Assembly: GCA_021779735.1 (NCBI GenBank)
Contig: JAJYAC010000009.1
Span: forward strand, 1 to 47,362
Direction of reading: 5' to 3'
From: Actinomycetes bacterium
Lineage (GTDB): Bacteria > Actinomycetota > Acidimicrobiia > Acidimicrobiales > RAAP-2
Length of the DNA stretch: 47,362 nucleotides
Made by a program: the position numbers and the translations under genes. Below, in pieces: positions 6,391 to 14,576 of the stretch. Within the stretch, counting starts at the first letter, position 1. Each line of letters begins with the position of its first letter. The notes beneath the pieces were generated by a model. The model made no database searches. It saw only the letters and a list, made by a program, of their open reading frames with translations, and was not told where the DNA came from.

Positions 6391-7167
6391 ATGGCTGAGA
6401 TCTTGGAGCCGCGCCCCGCCTCGACGGTGCTGATCGTGCGCGAGGGCGACAGCGTCGAGGTGTTGATGCTGCGCCGTAGTTTGCGCAGCGACTTCGTCGG
6501 TGGCGCCTACGTCTTTCCGGGCGGGGGCGTCGATGAGGGGGACGTCGCCCTGGCCGACTTCGTCGTCGGACTCGACGACGTCACGGCTTCGGCGCGTCTG
6601 GGCCTAGCGAGTGGAGGGCTCGCCTACTACGCCGCGGCGTTGCGCGAGCTCTTCGAAGAGGCGGGACTGCTCATCGCCTGTGACGAGAACGGCGAGTGCG
6701 TGGTCCCCACCGCCCCCCAGGCCCAGCGCCTCAGCGAGCACCGCGCCGCGATGAACGCGCGCGCCGCGCACCTCGACGAGCTCTTAGACGAGTTCTCGTG
6801 GCGGCTCGATGTTCGCGCCATGGAGTACCTCGCCCACTGGGTAACCCCGGTGGGCCCGCCGCGGCGCTACGACACGCGCTTCTTCGTCGTCGCCGCGCCG
6901 AGCGGTCAGGTCGCCGCCCACGACGAGGGCGAGACGGTGGCCGCGCGTTGGGTCTCGCCGACCGAGGCGCTCGCCGCCCACGAACGCGACGAGCTCGAGA
7001 TGATCTTTCCCACGATTCGCACCCTCCAAGAGATCGCGGAGTTCGAACACCTCACCGACATCCTCGCCCACGCCGCTCAGTCCCGGCCCGTGCGCCGCGA
7101 GCCGCGTCTCATTGAGCGCGACGGCGTTCTCGTGCCGGTCCTGCCGGGCGATCCCGGCTTCGACTAG
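6391..7167 (+). CDS. Nudix hydrolase, NUDT19/long-box type
   Basis: A 258-residue Nudix hydrolase. The Nudix box is split by an insertion: GGAYVFPGGGVDEGD (about 37-51) supplies the first glycines, and AALRELFEEAGLLI (about 80-95) supplies the RExxEE-x-G catalytic part that binds metal. This layout is typical of the NUDT19-like CoA/ADP-ribose-type hydrolases, but the substrate cannot be read from the sequence. A later motif (HWVTPVGPPRRYDTRFFV) fits the same subgroup. The gene is transcribed alone. It converges on the mrp gene, and the two share the palindrome CTAG as overlapping stop codons. Confidence 0.85.
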   Translation: MAEILEPRPASTVLIVREGDSVEVLMLRRSLRSDFVGGAYVFPGGGVDEGDVALADFVVGLDDVTASARLGLASGGLAYYAAALRELFEEAGLLIACDENGECVVPTAPQAQRLSEHRAAMNARAAHLDELLDEFSWRLDVRAMEYLAHWVTPVGPPRRYDTRFFVVAAPSGQVAAHDEGETVAARWVSPTEALAAHERDELEMIFPTIRTLQEIAEFEHLTDILAHAAQSRPVRREPRLIERDGVLVPVLPGDPGFD

Positions 7168-8279
7168 GACTCGCGCGTCGCCGCCTCGAGCGTTTCGAGG
7201 AGTCGCGCGCTGCAGCCCCGCGCCCCGAGGGGCGGAGCGACGTCGCTGATCAGGCGCTCGGCTAGTTCGTCGAAGACCGTGCGGGCAACGACCGAGTCCT
7301 CGCCCACACGCGCGAGCGCCCCGTCGAGGGGGATTTGGGCGAGCAGGGGCACGGCCAGGTTCTCGGCCAAGTCCCTCCCGCCCCCCTCGCCAAAGGGCGC
7401 GTACCGTGTGCCGTCGGGCGCGGTGACGGCGCTCATGTTCTCGATGACGCCCAGGACGCGCACGTGGGACTTGCGAGCGAAGTCCGCCGCGCGCGCCGCG
7501 ACGCGCGTCGCGCCCGGGTCGGGAGTCGTCACCACGATCTGGCCCATGCGTGGCAAGAGCCGCGCGAGGGTCATCGCGATGTCGCCGGTGCCCGGCGGCG
7601 TGTCGATGACGACGTAGTCACAGCCCGACCAGTCCGCGTCCTCGATGAACTGCGCGACGGCCTTTTGGACGACGAGCCCGCGCCAGAGCAACGCCTGGTC
7701 CTCGTCGGCGAGCAGTCCCATCGAGAGCAGTCGGATGGCGCCCTCGCCGAGACGCTTCTCGAGGGGGATCATGCGTCCGTTGCGGGCGGTTACCTCGCCC
7801 TCGATGCCGAGCAGGCGCGCCAGGGAGAACCCCCAGATGTCGGCGTCGAGCACGCCCACGGTCAGCCCGCGCGCCGCGAGGGCGCTCGCCACGCGCGCCG
7901 CGACGACGCTCTTGCCCACGCCACCCTTGCCCGAGGCGATCATGAGGATCGGGGCGTGGGCGGGGATGGTGGTCGTGGGTGCGCTCTCCCGTGCGAGGAG
8001 TCGGGCCCGACTGAGGAGCTCTCGCTTGGCGGTGGCGTCCATCACCGAGGTGGTGACCGCGACGTCAGAGACGCCCTCGAGACCTCGGAGAGCGCCCACG
8101 ACGTCGCGCTCAATCTGGGCGCGCAGCGGGCAGCCCACCGTGGTGAGGGCCACCTCGACTTCCACGCGTGGGCCATCCACGCGCACGGCGCCCACCATGC
8201 CCAGATCGACGATTGAGGCCCCCAATTCGGGGTCGAGAACGCCCGCCAGGCACTCGCGCACGGCGGCTTCGGTGTTCAT
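7164..8279 (-). CDS. mrp: Mrp/NBP35-type Fe-S cluster carrier ATPase
   Basis: A 371-residue protein with an N-terminal MIP18 (DUF59) domain (about 4-80, including TVGCPLR with Cys50) and a C-terminal P-loop ATPase. The deviant Walker A is ASGKGGVGKS (115-124), the Walker B is DYVVIDTPPGTGD, and GVIENMS precedes the segment where many family members carry a CxxC. Here that segment reads NMSAVTAPDGTRYAPFG without cysteines, so a bridging cluster as in ApbC is unlikely; loss of this motif also occurs in other actinobacterial members. It probably moves Fe-S clusters to target enzymes. It diverges from erpA, an Fe-S insertion gene. TAGCGT lies six bases before the ATG, consistent with leaderless transcription. 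Confidence 0.88.
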   Translation of the reverse strand: MNTEAAVRECLAGVLDPELGASIVDLGMVGAVRVDGPRVEVEVALTTVGCPLRAQIERDVVGALRGLEGVSDVAVTTSVMDATAKRELLSRARLLARESAPTTTIPAHAPILMIASGKGGVGKSVVAARVASALAARGLTVGVLDADIWGFSLARLLGIEGEVTARNGRMIPLEKRLGEGAIRLLSMGLLADEDQALLWRGLVVQKAVAQFIEDADWSGCDYVVIDTPPGTGDIAMTLARLLPRMGQIVVTTPDPGATRVAARAADFARKSHVRVLGVIENMSAVTAPDGTRYAPFGEGGGRDLAENLAVPLLAQIPLDGALARVGEDSVVARTVFDELAERLISDVAPPLGARGCSARLLETLEAATRES

Positions 8280-8285
8280 GTGGTG

Positions 8286-8291
8286 ACGCTA
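8286..8291 (-). promoter_or_regulatory. -10 box of mrp (leaderless)
   Basis: On the minus strand TAGCGT, then CACCAC, then the ATG at 8279. No ribosome site is present. Confidence 0.45.
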
Positions 8292-8361
8292 CTGGCGAAC
8301 GCGCGTGCCCGATCGGACGCGTGATCACTAGCATGGGGGGCAGTATTCGCCAAGGAGGGCC

Positions 8362-8733
8362 ATGTCCGACGCAACGTCCACTGAGGTTCTGGCACAGCCC
8401 AGCACCGACCCCATCACGCTGACCGCCGCGGCGACCGCGAAGGTCGCCGAGCTGATCGCCGGAGAGGCCGCCGACGAGGTCCTCGCGCTGCGCGTCGCCG
8501 TCAAGTCGGGCGGCTGCTCGGGCTTTAACTACGACATGTACTTTGACTCCGAGGTCGCCGGCGACGATGTCGTGCGCGAGTTCGGTGACGTGCGCGTCGT
8601 GGTGGACGCCGAGAGCGCCGGACTTCTCACCGGATCCACCCTCGACTTCACCGACGGCCTCTCGGGCGCGGGCTTTCACATCACGAACCCCAACGCCTCG
8701 CGCACCTGCGGGTGTGGCAACTCCTTTAGCTAA
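8362..8733 (+). CDS. erpA: Iron-sulfur cluster insertion protein (ErpA/IscA family)
   Basis: A 123-residue A-type Fe-S carrier. The HesB-like fold carries the three cluster ligands Cys52 (SGGCSGFNY), Cys116 and Cys118 (RTCGCGNSF). The first 17 residues are a variable extension. It accepts a cluster from the scaffold and passes it to apoproteins. A strong ribosome site (AAGGAGGGCC) precedes the ATG. It is followed directly by ridA, whose GTG abuts the stop codon, so both form one transcript. A TAGCAT box at 8329-8334 is a -10 candidate, giving a short leader. The divergent neighbour mrp works in the same pathway. Confidence 0.93.
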   Translation: MSDATSTEVLAQPSTDPITLTAAATAKVAELIAGEAADEVLALRVAVKSGGCSGFNYDMYFDSEVAGDDVVREFGDVRVVVDAESAGLLTGSTLDFTDGLSGAGFHITNPNASRTCGCGNSFS

Positions 8734-9099
8734 GTGGCCGCCACCTTCGGGCCCTACACGCCCTGGCGGCGCGCGGGTGACTTCGTCATCCTCTCGGGTC
8801 AGCTCGGCGTGGTGAGCGTCGACGGCACGACGTCGATGGTCGACGGCGGCGCCCCCGCGCAGTTGCGCCAGGCGCTCGCGAACGCGCGCGCGCTACTCAC
8901 CGAGGCCGGCGCGACGTTCGACCAGGTGGTCAAGGCCACCCTCTACCTCGCGTCCATGGACGACTTCGCCGCGTGCAACGACGTCTGGGTGGAGGAGTTC
9001 AACCCGCCGCGGCCCACGCGTTCCGCGGTGGCGGTGGCCCAGCTGCCCCTCGGGGCCCGCGCCGAGGTCGAGCTCTGGGCCTACGCGCCCTCGTCCTGA
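8734..9099 (+). CDS. ridA: RidA-family protein (enamine/imine deaminase)
   Basis: A 121-residue protein with the YjgF/RidA fold: FVILSGQLGV near the start, FDQVVKATLYLASMDDFA in the middle and the catalytic Arg in PRPTRSAVAVAQLP. The C-terminal AEVELWAYA carries the acidic residue of the active site. RidA hydrolyses reactive 2-aminoacrylate-type imines and so protects PLP enzymes. The GTG start follows the erpA TAA with no gap, implying reinitiation after erpA. The 3' end overlaps the convergent glnR-like gene by 19 bases. Specialised RidA subfamilies exist, so the exact substrate is open. Confidence 0.88.
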   Translation: MAATFGPYTPWRRAGDFVILSGQLGVVSVDGTTSMVDGGAPAQLRQALANARALLTEAGATFDQVVKATLYLASMDDFAACNDVWVEEFNPPRPTRSAVAVAQLPLGARAEVELWAYAPSS

Positions 9100-9788
9100 T
9101 CGAGCGCTCGCTCGCTCTGGCCGAACTTGTAACCCACGGAGCGCACCGTCTGGATCAGGTGGGCGTGCTCTTCGCCCAGTTTCGCGCGTAGGCGCCGCAC
9201 GTGCACGTCCACCGTGCGCGCGCCCCCGTAGTACTCGTATCCCCAGACCCGACTGAGCAGCGTCTCGCGCGAGAACACGCGATAGGGGTTGGTGGCAAAG
9301 AAGCGCAAGAGCTCGTACTCCATGAAGGTCAGGTCCATCACTCGTCCGGCCACCGTGGCCTGGTACGTCTCGAGGTTCATCACGAGGCCGCCGTGTTGAA
9401 TCCGCGGGGCCACCGACTCGTTGCCCGCGCGCTTGAGGCGGTGTCGCAGGCGCGTGGCGAGCTCGCTGACGTCAAAGGGCCCCACCACGAAGTCGTCGAA
9501 GAGGTCTTCGCGAAAGGTCAGGTCGTCGAGCTGGTAGTGGTCGAGCAACAAGATGATCGGGCTGATGGGACGTTCGCGGTTGCGTAGCTGGCGACAGAGG
9601 TTCATCGCGTCGGTGAAGGGAAAGCCGGCAGCGTTGATCACCGCGCCGGCGTACCCGTCGGAGGGCTCGAGCGAGGTGACCTCGGCCAAGCGTCCGGTGC
9701 TCGCGACGCTCGGCGTGACCCCGGAGACCTCGAAGGCCTTCTTGACCGGACCCTCGCAGGACGGCACGCAGAGCACGACGTCGTTCAC
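9081..9788 (-). CDS. glnR: GlnR-like orphan OmpR-type nitrogen regulator
   Basis: A 235-residue regulator with a degenerate receiver domain (1-115) and an OmpR winged helix (about 135-228). The DNA-binding half matches actinobacterial GlnR closely, for example VMDLTFMEYELLRFFATNP and RTVDVHVRRLRAKLGEEH. The receiver lacks the phosphoacceptor: strand 3 reads GAVINAAGFPF, and the conserved Lys before Pro is Gly103 (VVGPFD). It therefore cannot follow the usual His-Asp phosphotransfer. No sensor kinase lies nearby. The GTG start overlaps the glnA stop (GTGA), so regulator and glutamine synthetase are made together. GlnR proteins control nitrogen assimilation genes, and the adjacency supports that role here. 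The 3' end overlaps ridA. Confidence 0.82.
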   Translation of the reverse strand: MNDVVLCVPSCEGPVKKAFEVSGVTPSVASTGRLAEVTSLEPSDGYAGAVINAAGFPFTDAMNLCRQLRNRERPISPIILLLDHYQLDDLTFREDLFDDFVVGPFDVSELATRLRHRLKRAGNESVAPRIQHGGLVMNLETYQATVAGRVMDLTFMEYELLRFFATNPYRVFSRETLLSRVWGYEYYGGARTVDVHVRRLRAKLGEEHAHLIQTVRSVGYKFGQSERALDQDEGA

Positions 9789-11077
9789 AGCAGTGGTAGG
9801 TACCGATCGAGCTCGAAGGGTGTGACCTGGCCGCGGTACGCGTCCCACTCGGCGCGCTTGTTGCGCAGGAACCACTCGACCTGGTGCTCCCCGAGGGTCT
9901 CTAAGAGCAGCTCGGAGTGCTCCATGAGATCCACCGCCTCGGCGAGGGACTGGGGCAGGGGCGCGGTGGGCTGGCCCTCGCCGGGCAATTCGTAGTCCCC
10001 GGCCACCCCGCGCAGGCCGGCCGCCAGGATGACCGCGAAGGCGAGGTAGGGATTTGCCGCGGGGTCGGGCGCGCGGTACTCGACGCGCGTCGAGTCCAGG
10101 CGACCAGGCTTGACCGAGGGCACGCGCACGAGCGCGGCCGCGTCGAGGTGGGCCCAGCCCGCGCCCACCGGCGCCTCGACGCCGGGCACCAGGCGCTTGT
10201 AGGAGTTGACCCACTGGTTGGTGATCGCCGTGATCTCGGGCGCGTGGGTGACCAGGCCGGCGATGAACTTGGTCGCCAAGTCCGAGAGCCCGTAGGGGCC
10301 GTCGCCGATGAAGGCGTTGACCTCGTCGCGCCACAGCGAAAGGTGCGTGTGCATGCCCGAGCCCTGGACGCCCACGAGGGGCTTGGGCATGAAGCTCGCG
10401 TAGACGCCGGCCTGGCGCGCGAGCTCTTTGACCACGAGGCGAAGCGTCATCACCGTGTCGGCCATGGTGAGCGCGTCGGTGTAGCGCAGGTCGATCTCGT
10501 GCTGGCCGGGGGCGTCCTCGTGCTGGGCGTGCTCGACGCCCACGCCCATTTCCTCGAGCGTGAGAACGGTGCGCCGGCGCAGCTGACTGGCCGTGTCGTC
10601 GGCCAGCAGGTCGAAGTAGCTGCCCCGATCGAGCGGCTCGGGCGGGCTCTGGAGCGAGGCGAAGTAGAAGTACTCGACTTCGGGCGCGACGAAGAAGGTG
10701 TAACCCTGGGCGTGCGCGCGCTCGAGCACCCGGCGCAGCTGCTGGCGCGGGCAGCCGTCAAAGGGGGAGCCGTCGATGTTGACGATGTCACAGAACACCC
10801 GCGCGACGCCGGCGCCCTCGTCGTACCAGGGCAGCAGCTGGAAGGTCGTGAGGTCGGGTCGGGCGAGCACGTCAGACTCGCGAACGCGGCTGAACCCGTC
10901 GATCGAGCTGCCGTCGAAGGTCATGCCCTGGTCGAGCGCGTCTTCGAGCTCGGCCGGGGTGACGTGGAACGCCTTGGGCCGACCGAGGACGTCGGTGAAC
11001 CAGAGCTGGACGAAACGCACGCCGCGTTCCTCGACGGTTCGCAGCACGTACTGGGCTTGGCTCTGCATACTCGACAT
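9785..11077 (-). CDS. glnA: Glutamine synthetase type I (alpha-like)
   Basis: A 430-residue GSI enzyme condensing glutamate and ammonia with ATP. Visible motifs are MTFDGSSIDGF (beta-grasp end), the metal ligands in EVEYFYF and QHEIDLRY, GSGMHTHLSLW, the NSYKRLVPG ATP loop and EYRAPDPAANPY. The length and the lack of an extended adenylylation loop place it nearer the GSI-alpha group, though this is not certain without alignment. It is the first gene of a glnA-glnR pair. Upstream, GATGGT sits six bases before the ATG and is close to the leaderless -10 pattern. A second, unrelated GS (type II) gene precedes it, separated by a hairpin terminator. Confidence 0.92.
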   Translation of the reverse strand: MSSMQSQAQYVLRTVEERGVRFVQLWFTDVLGRPKAFHVTPAELEDALDQGMTFDGSSIDGFSRVRESDVLARPDLTTFQLLPWYDEGAGVARVFCDIVNIDGSPFDGCPRQQLRRVLERAHAQGYTFFVAPEVEYFYFASLQSPPEPLDRGSYFDLLADDTASQLRRRTVLTLEEMGVGVEHAQHEDAPGQHEIDLRYTDALTMADTVMTLRLVVKELARQAGVYASFMPKPLVGVQGSGMHTHLSLWRDEVNAFIGDGPYGLSDLATKFIAGLVTHAPEITAITNQWVNSYKRLVPGVEAPVGAGWAHLDAAALVRVPSVKPGRLDSTRVEYRAPDPAANPYLAFAVILAAGLRGVAGDYELPGEGQPTAPLPQSLAEAVDLMEHSELLLETLGEHQVEWFLRNKRAEWDAYRGQVTPFELDRYLPLL

Positions 11078-11108
11078 TCTCGCACCATCCTCGCCCGGGC
11101 CGAAATGA

Positions 11109-11140
11109 CGAAGCCCGCCGCCCGGGGGCGGCGGGCTTCG
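11109..11140 (-). terminator. Hairpin terminator after glnII
   Basis: A perfect 14-bp stem (arms 11109-11122 and 11127-11140) with a 4-base loop begins six bases past the glnII stop. Only TCATTT follows on the minus strand, so the U tract is weak. It separates glnII from glnA. Confidence 0.7.
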
Positions 11141-11145
11141 TGACT

Positions 11146-12225
11146 CTAGCGGCGGGTCGTCTTCTTGGCCGGCGCCTTGGCGGCGGCCCTCTTTGCCGGG
11201 GCCTTCTTGGCCGGGGCCTTGGCGCTTGCCGCCCCGCAGATCGTCTCGACCATCAAGCGCGCTACCACGTAGGGGTCGACGTTGGCGTTGGGGCGCCGGT
11301 CCTCGAGGTAGCCGCGCTTGTCGCGCGCGACGCCTCCGGGGATCCGTACGGACGAGCCGCGGTCCGAGACGCCGTAGGAGAACTTGGACCAGTGGGCGGT
11401 CTCGTGGGCGCCCGTGAGGCGCTCCTCGATGCCGGCGCCGTAGTTGGAGATGTGCTCCTTAACCCGCGTGCCCAGCGCCTCACAGCCGGCGATGATCGCG
11501 TCCCAGCCTCCCGCGGCGCGCATCTGCTTGGTGGAGAAGTTCGTGTGGGCTCCCGCGCCGTTCCAGTCGCCCTTGATGGGCTTGGCGTCCCAGTTGACGT
11601 CCACGTCGAAGTCCTCGGCGATGCGCTCGAGCAGCCAGCGCGCCGTCCAGAGCTGGTCGCCGACCTCGACGGTGCCCAGGACGCCGACCTGGAACTCCCA
11701 CTGGCCCATCATCACTTCGGCGTTGGTGCCCTCGATGCCGAGACCCGCGCGCAGGCAGGCCGCGGTGTGGGCCTCGACGATCTCACGACCGGGCATCTTC
11801 GAGCCGCCCACGCCGCAGTAGTACGGACCCTGGGGGGCGGGGAATCCCACCTCGGGCCAGCCGTAGGGGCGCCCGTCTTGAAAGAACGTGTACTCCTGCT
11901 CGATGCCGAACATGGGCACGAAGCTCGCGTAGTGCTTGGCCACCGCGACGGCCGCGGCGCGGGTGTTGGTGACGTGAGGGGTCATGTCGGGGTTGAGCAC
12001 CTCGCACATGACGAGTACGTCCTTGGGACCGCGCAGCGGGTCCGCGCAGGTGAAGACGGGCCGCAAGACGCAGTCGGAGAAGTGGCCGGTCGCCTGGTTG
12101 GTGCTCGAGCCATCGAAGCCCCAGATGTCGGGCTGCTTGGCGTCGGCGACGATGCGCGTCTTTGAGCGCAACTTTCGAGTGGGCTCGGTTCCGTCGATCC
12201 AGATGTACTCGGCCTGATACGACAC
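11146..12225 (-). CDS. glnII: Glutamine synthetase type II with a lysine-rich C-terminal tail
   Basis: A 359-residue GSII of the eukaryotic type. Motifs include IWGFDGSSTNQA near the start, FGIEQEYTFF, NGAGAHTNFSTKQMR, and GSSVRIPGG with YLEDRRPNANVDPY for the ATP/glutamate site. The catalytic part ends near residue 330 (VVARLMVETICG). The last 25 or so residues form an Ala-Lys-Pro tail (KAPAKK-type repeats, ending TTRR), like histone H1 or the TopA tail in this window. Such a tail is not usual for GSII. The GTG start has an AAAGGAG ribosome site. The pair GSI plus GSII is also found in Streptomyces. It diverges from nadE, whose glutaminase domain consumes glutamine. Confidence 0.93.
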   Translation of the reverse strand: MSYQAEYIWIDGTEPTRKLRSKTRIVADAKQPDIWGFDGSSTNQATGHFSDCVLRPVFTCADPLRGPKDVLVMCEVLNPDMTPHVTNTRAAAVAVAKHYASFVPMFGIEQEYTFFQDGRPYGWPEVGFPAPQGPYYCGVGGSKMPGREIVEAHTAACLRAGLGIEGTNAEVMMGQWEFQVGVLGTVEVGDQLWTARWLLERIAEDFDVDVNWDAKPIKGDWNGAGAHTNFSTKQMRAAGGWDAIIAGCEALGTRVKEHISNYGAGIEERLTGAHETAHWSKFSYGVSDRGSSVRIPGGVARDKRGYLEDRRPNANVDPYVVARLMVETICGAASAKAPAKKAPAKRAAAKAPAKKTTRR

Positions 12226-12350
12226 GATTGCTCCTTTTGCTGTGACCTACTTCGGTCGCTCACCAGTCTGACGGGCCGCGGCGCGCGAGCCACCGGCTTG
12301 TGTTAACCGCGTGTGAATACTTCTCTCGGGCCGCTCGCGCACGCCCCCGG

Positions 12351-12356
12351 TAGGCT
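12351..12356 (+). promoter_or_regulatory. -10 box of nadE (leaderless)
   Basis: TAGGCT lies six bases before the GTG at 12363, with no ribosome site. Confidence 0.5.
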
Positions 12357-12362
12357 CGCGTC

Positions 12363-14114
12363 GTGCCGCTCGTGCGCCTCGCTCTCGCCCAGATGAACGC
12401 CGTGGTGGGGGACTTCGCGCGAAACGTCGAGACCCTGACACGCTTTCGCCACCAGGCCTCGGCCGCGGGCGCGGACCTCGTCGTCACCCCCGAGCTCTCC
12501 CTCGCGGGTTACCCGCCCGAGGACCTGCTCTTGAAGGAAGGTTTCGTCGACGCCGCCGAAGAGGCCCTCGCGGGCCTGCGCGACGCGCCCGGCCTCGCGC
12601 CGATCCTGGTGGGGACGGTGGTAAAGGAGTCGGAGGCGCTCGTGCTCGGGCCCTCGAGTGACTGGCGCGACGTGGCGCACCCCGACGAGAGGCCCCCCCA
12701 CGTCGCCAACGCCCTCGTCGCGCTGAACGAGGGCGTCGTCGCCACCGCGACCAAGCGCCTGCTGCCCAACTACGAGGTCTTTGACGAGCGGCGTTACTTT
12801 CACGCCGGCGTGGGTCCCCACACGATCCTCCACGTGCGCGGCGTGGCGGTGGGACTTCTCATCTGCGAAGACGTCTGGACCGAGAACGGCCCGGCCGCCG
12901 AGCTCGCCGCCCAGGGCGCGACGCTGCTCGTCGTGGCCAACGCCTCGCCCTTCGCGCGCGGGCGCCGCGAGGAGCGAGAGCGCATGCTCGGCGAACGCGC
13001 GCGCGAGACGAACTGCCCCATCGCCTACGTGAACCTCGTGGGTGGCCAGGACGAACTCGTCTTTGACGGCCAGAGCGTCGTGGTCGACGCCTCGGGTGCG
13101 GTGATCGCGCGCGCGGGGGCCTTTAGCGAGGAACTCCTCGTGGTCGAGGTCGAGGCCCGCGCGAGCGACGTCGGCACGCCCCTTGACGTGAACTACCCAC
13201 ACGAGGGCGCACGCGCGACGCTCAATCCGATCGCCGAGCCGCGCAGTGAGATCGCCGAGGTCTACGACGCGCTCGTGATGGGCACGCGCGACTACCTCTG
13301 GAAGAACGGCTTTCGATCGGTCGTCGTCGCGGTGTCGGGTGGCATCGACTCCTCGCTCGTGGCCGCGATCGCGGTCGACGCGGTGGGCGCACGCGCGGTG
13401 CGCGGCTTCGCGCTGCCGAGTCGCTACTCGTCGGCCCACTCGATCGAGGACGCCTACGACCTCGGTGGGCGCCTCGACATCGACGTGACGACCGTGCCGA
13501 TTGAGCGCGCGCACACCGCGCTCTCGAGCTTGCTCGAGGACGTGCTCTTGGGTGAGGTGACGGGACTGACCGACGAGAACCTCCAGAGCCGCATCCGCGG
13601 CGTGCTGATGATGGCGATCTCCAACGCCACGGGGGCCATCGTTCTCACGACGGGCAACAAGTCCGAGATGTCGGTGGGCTACACCACTCTCTACGGCGAC
13701 TCCGTGGGTGGATTCGCCGTCATCAAGGACGTGCCCAAGACCATGGTCTACGAACTGTGCCGCTACCGCAACGAGTGCGCGCGCGAGGTCGGCGACCCGG
13801 AGCCGATCTCGGCCTCGGTGCTCGAGAAGGCCCCCTCGGCCGAATTGCGGCCGGATCAGCGCGACGACCAGTCGCTGCCGCCCTACGAGCTGCTCGACCC
13901 CCTGCTCGAGGCCTACATCGACGGCGACGCCACCGCCGAGGAGCTCGTAGCCGCGGGCCACGACGCCGCCCTGGTGACTCGCATCACTCGTCTCGTGGAC
14001 GCCGCGGAGTACAAGCGTCGCCAGATGCCCCCCGGGGTGCGCATCTCCAAGAAGGCCTTCGGACGCGACCGGCGCATGCCAATCACCAACGCGTTTCGCG
14101 CGGAGAAACGATGA
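12363..14114 (+). CDS. nadE: Glutamine-dependent NAD synthetase
   Basis: A 583-residue two-domain enzyme making NAD from deamido-NAD. The N-terminal nitrilase-like glutaminase (about 1-270) shows the Glu, Lys and Cys triad in VTPELSLAGYPPEDLL, the KRLLPNYEVFDE segment and LLICEDVW. The C-terminal ATP-pyrophosphatase domain has the P-loop VSGGIDSSL at about 328 and TTGNKSEMSVGY. The domain order and length fit the bacterial glutamine-using form. It begins at a GTG located six bases after TAGGCT. Its stop overlaps the ATG of the next gene (ATGA). A long open frame on the opposite strand is a GC-driven shadow. Confidence 0.95.
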   Translation: MPLVRLALAQMNAVVGDFARNVETLTRFRHQASAAGADLVVTPELSLAGYPPEDLLLKEGFVDAAEEALAGLRDAPGLAPILVGTVVKESEALVLGPSSDWRDVAHPDERPPHVANALVALNEGVVATATKRLLPNYEVFDERRYFHAGVGPHTILHVRGVAVGLLICEDVWTENGPAAELAAQGATLLVVANASPFARGRREERERMLGERARETNCPIAYVNLVGGQDELVFDGQSVVVDASGAVIARAGAFSEELLVVEVEARASDVGTPLDVNYPHEGARATLNPIAEPRSEIAEVYDALVMGTRDYLWKNGFRSVVVAVSGGIDSSLVAAIAVDAVGARAVRGFALPSRYSSAHSIEDAYDLGGRLDIDVTTVPIERAHTALSSLLEDVLLGEVTGLTDENLQSRIRGVLMMAISNATGAIVLTTGNKSEMSVGYTTLYGDSVGGFAVIKDVPKTMVYELCRYRNECAREVGDPEPISASVLEKAPSAELRPDQRDDQSLPPYELLDPLLEAYIDGDATAEELVAAGHDAALVTRITRLVDAAEYKRRQMPPGVRISKKAFGRDRRMPITNAFRAEKR

Positions 14115-14566
14115 GCGAGGATCTCGTCGCCTCGTGCGTCGAGGCGATCTACCGGGGGCTGGGCGAGTCGGCCCCCACCCGCCGCCACGACGCGTACGTG
14201 GTGTGTCTCTACGAGGCGTCACGCGCCTTCGGCGCGCTCGCCCAGCGAGTGCGCGGCGAACCGGTGTCGCCCCACCCGGTCATTGCCGAGATCTTCGCGC
14301 GCGCGAGCGACGAGCCCACCGGGGCCCTCAGCCTCTATGCGCTGACCATGGTGGTGGGGCCGCGCCTGCTCGTGACCCTGGCGGACCTGAACGAGAGGCG
14401 CTACGACGAGGTGGCTGAGGTGACCCGGCGCCAGTTGCTGGCTTGCGCGCGCCTGACCAGTCACCCCGAGGGGATCGATGATCCCGGCTTCGCGGCGGCG
14501 GCGCGCGCGCTCGTCGTCTTGGCCGAGTCGAGCGGAAACGCGGAGAGTTTCACGGTTTCCCGCTAA
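14111..14566 (+). CDS. Conserved-looking hypothetical protein coupled to nadE
   Basis: I do not recognise this 151-residue protein. It is predicted all-helical and soluble, with one repeated theme of Ala- and Leu-rich amphipathic helices (for example ALSLYALTMVVGPRLLVTL and EVTRRQLLACARL). No catalytic motif, signal peptide or cysteine pair stands out. The ATG overlaps the nadE stop by ATGA, so it is translated with nadE and may assist it or share its regulation. The sigma gene follows after 56 bases and has its own ribosome site. Codon usage resembles the neighbours, so it is not recent foreign DNA. Confidence 0.6.
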   Translation: MSEDLVASCVEAIYRGLGESAPTRRHDAYVVCLYEASRAFGALAQRVRGEPVSPHPVIAEIFARASDEPTGALSLYALTMVVGPRLLVTLADLNERRYDEVAEVTRRQLLACARLTSHPEGIDDPGFAAAARALVVLAESSGNAESFTVSR

Positions 14567-14576
14567 GTTGCGTACC

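Noticed and set aside
8168-8422. Plus-strand frame reading through the mrp/erpA gap
   Set aside because: Arg/Pro-rich with no homology and in conflict with the clear erpA start and ribosome site.
12302-12320. Possible GlnR box between glnII and nadE (GTTAAC ... GAATAC)
   Set aside because: Only one partial site with wrong spacing; not enough to call.
13757-14110. Upstream in-frame extension of the nadE-coupled hypothetical gene
   Set aside because: The extension is an Arg-rich read of nadE in another frame; the ATG at 14111 overlapping the nadE stop is the better start.
12303-14222. Long open frame on the minus strand opposite nadE (about 640 codons)
   Set aside because: It mirrors nadE in a GC-rich region, is rich in Arg, His and Gly, has no known domain, and nadE is certain on the other strand.
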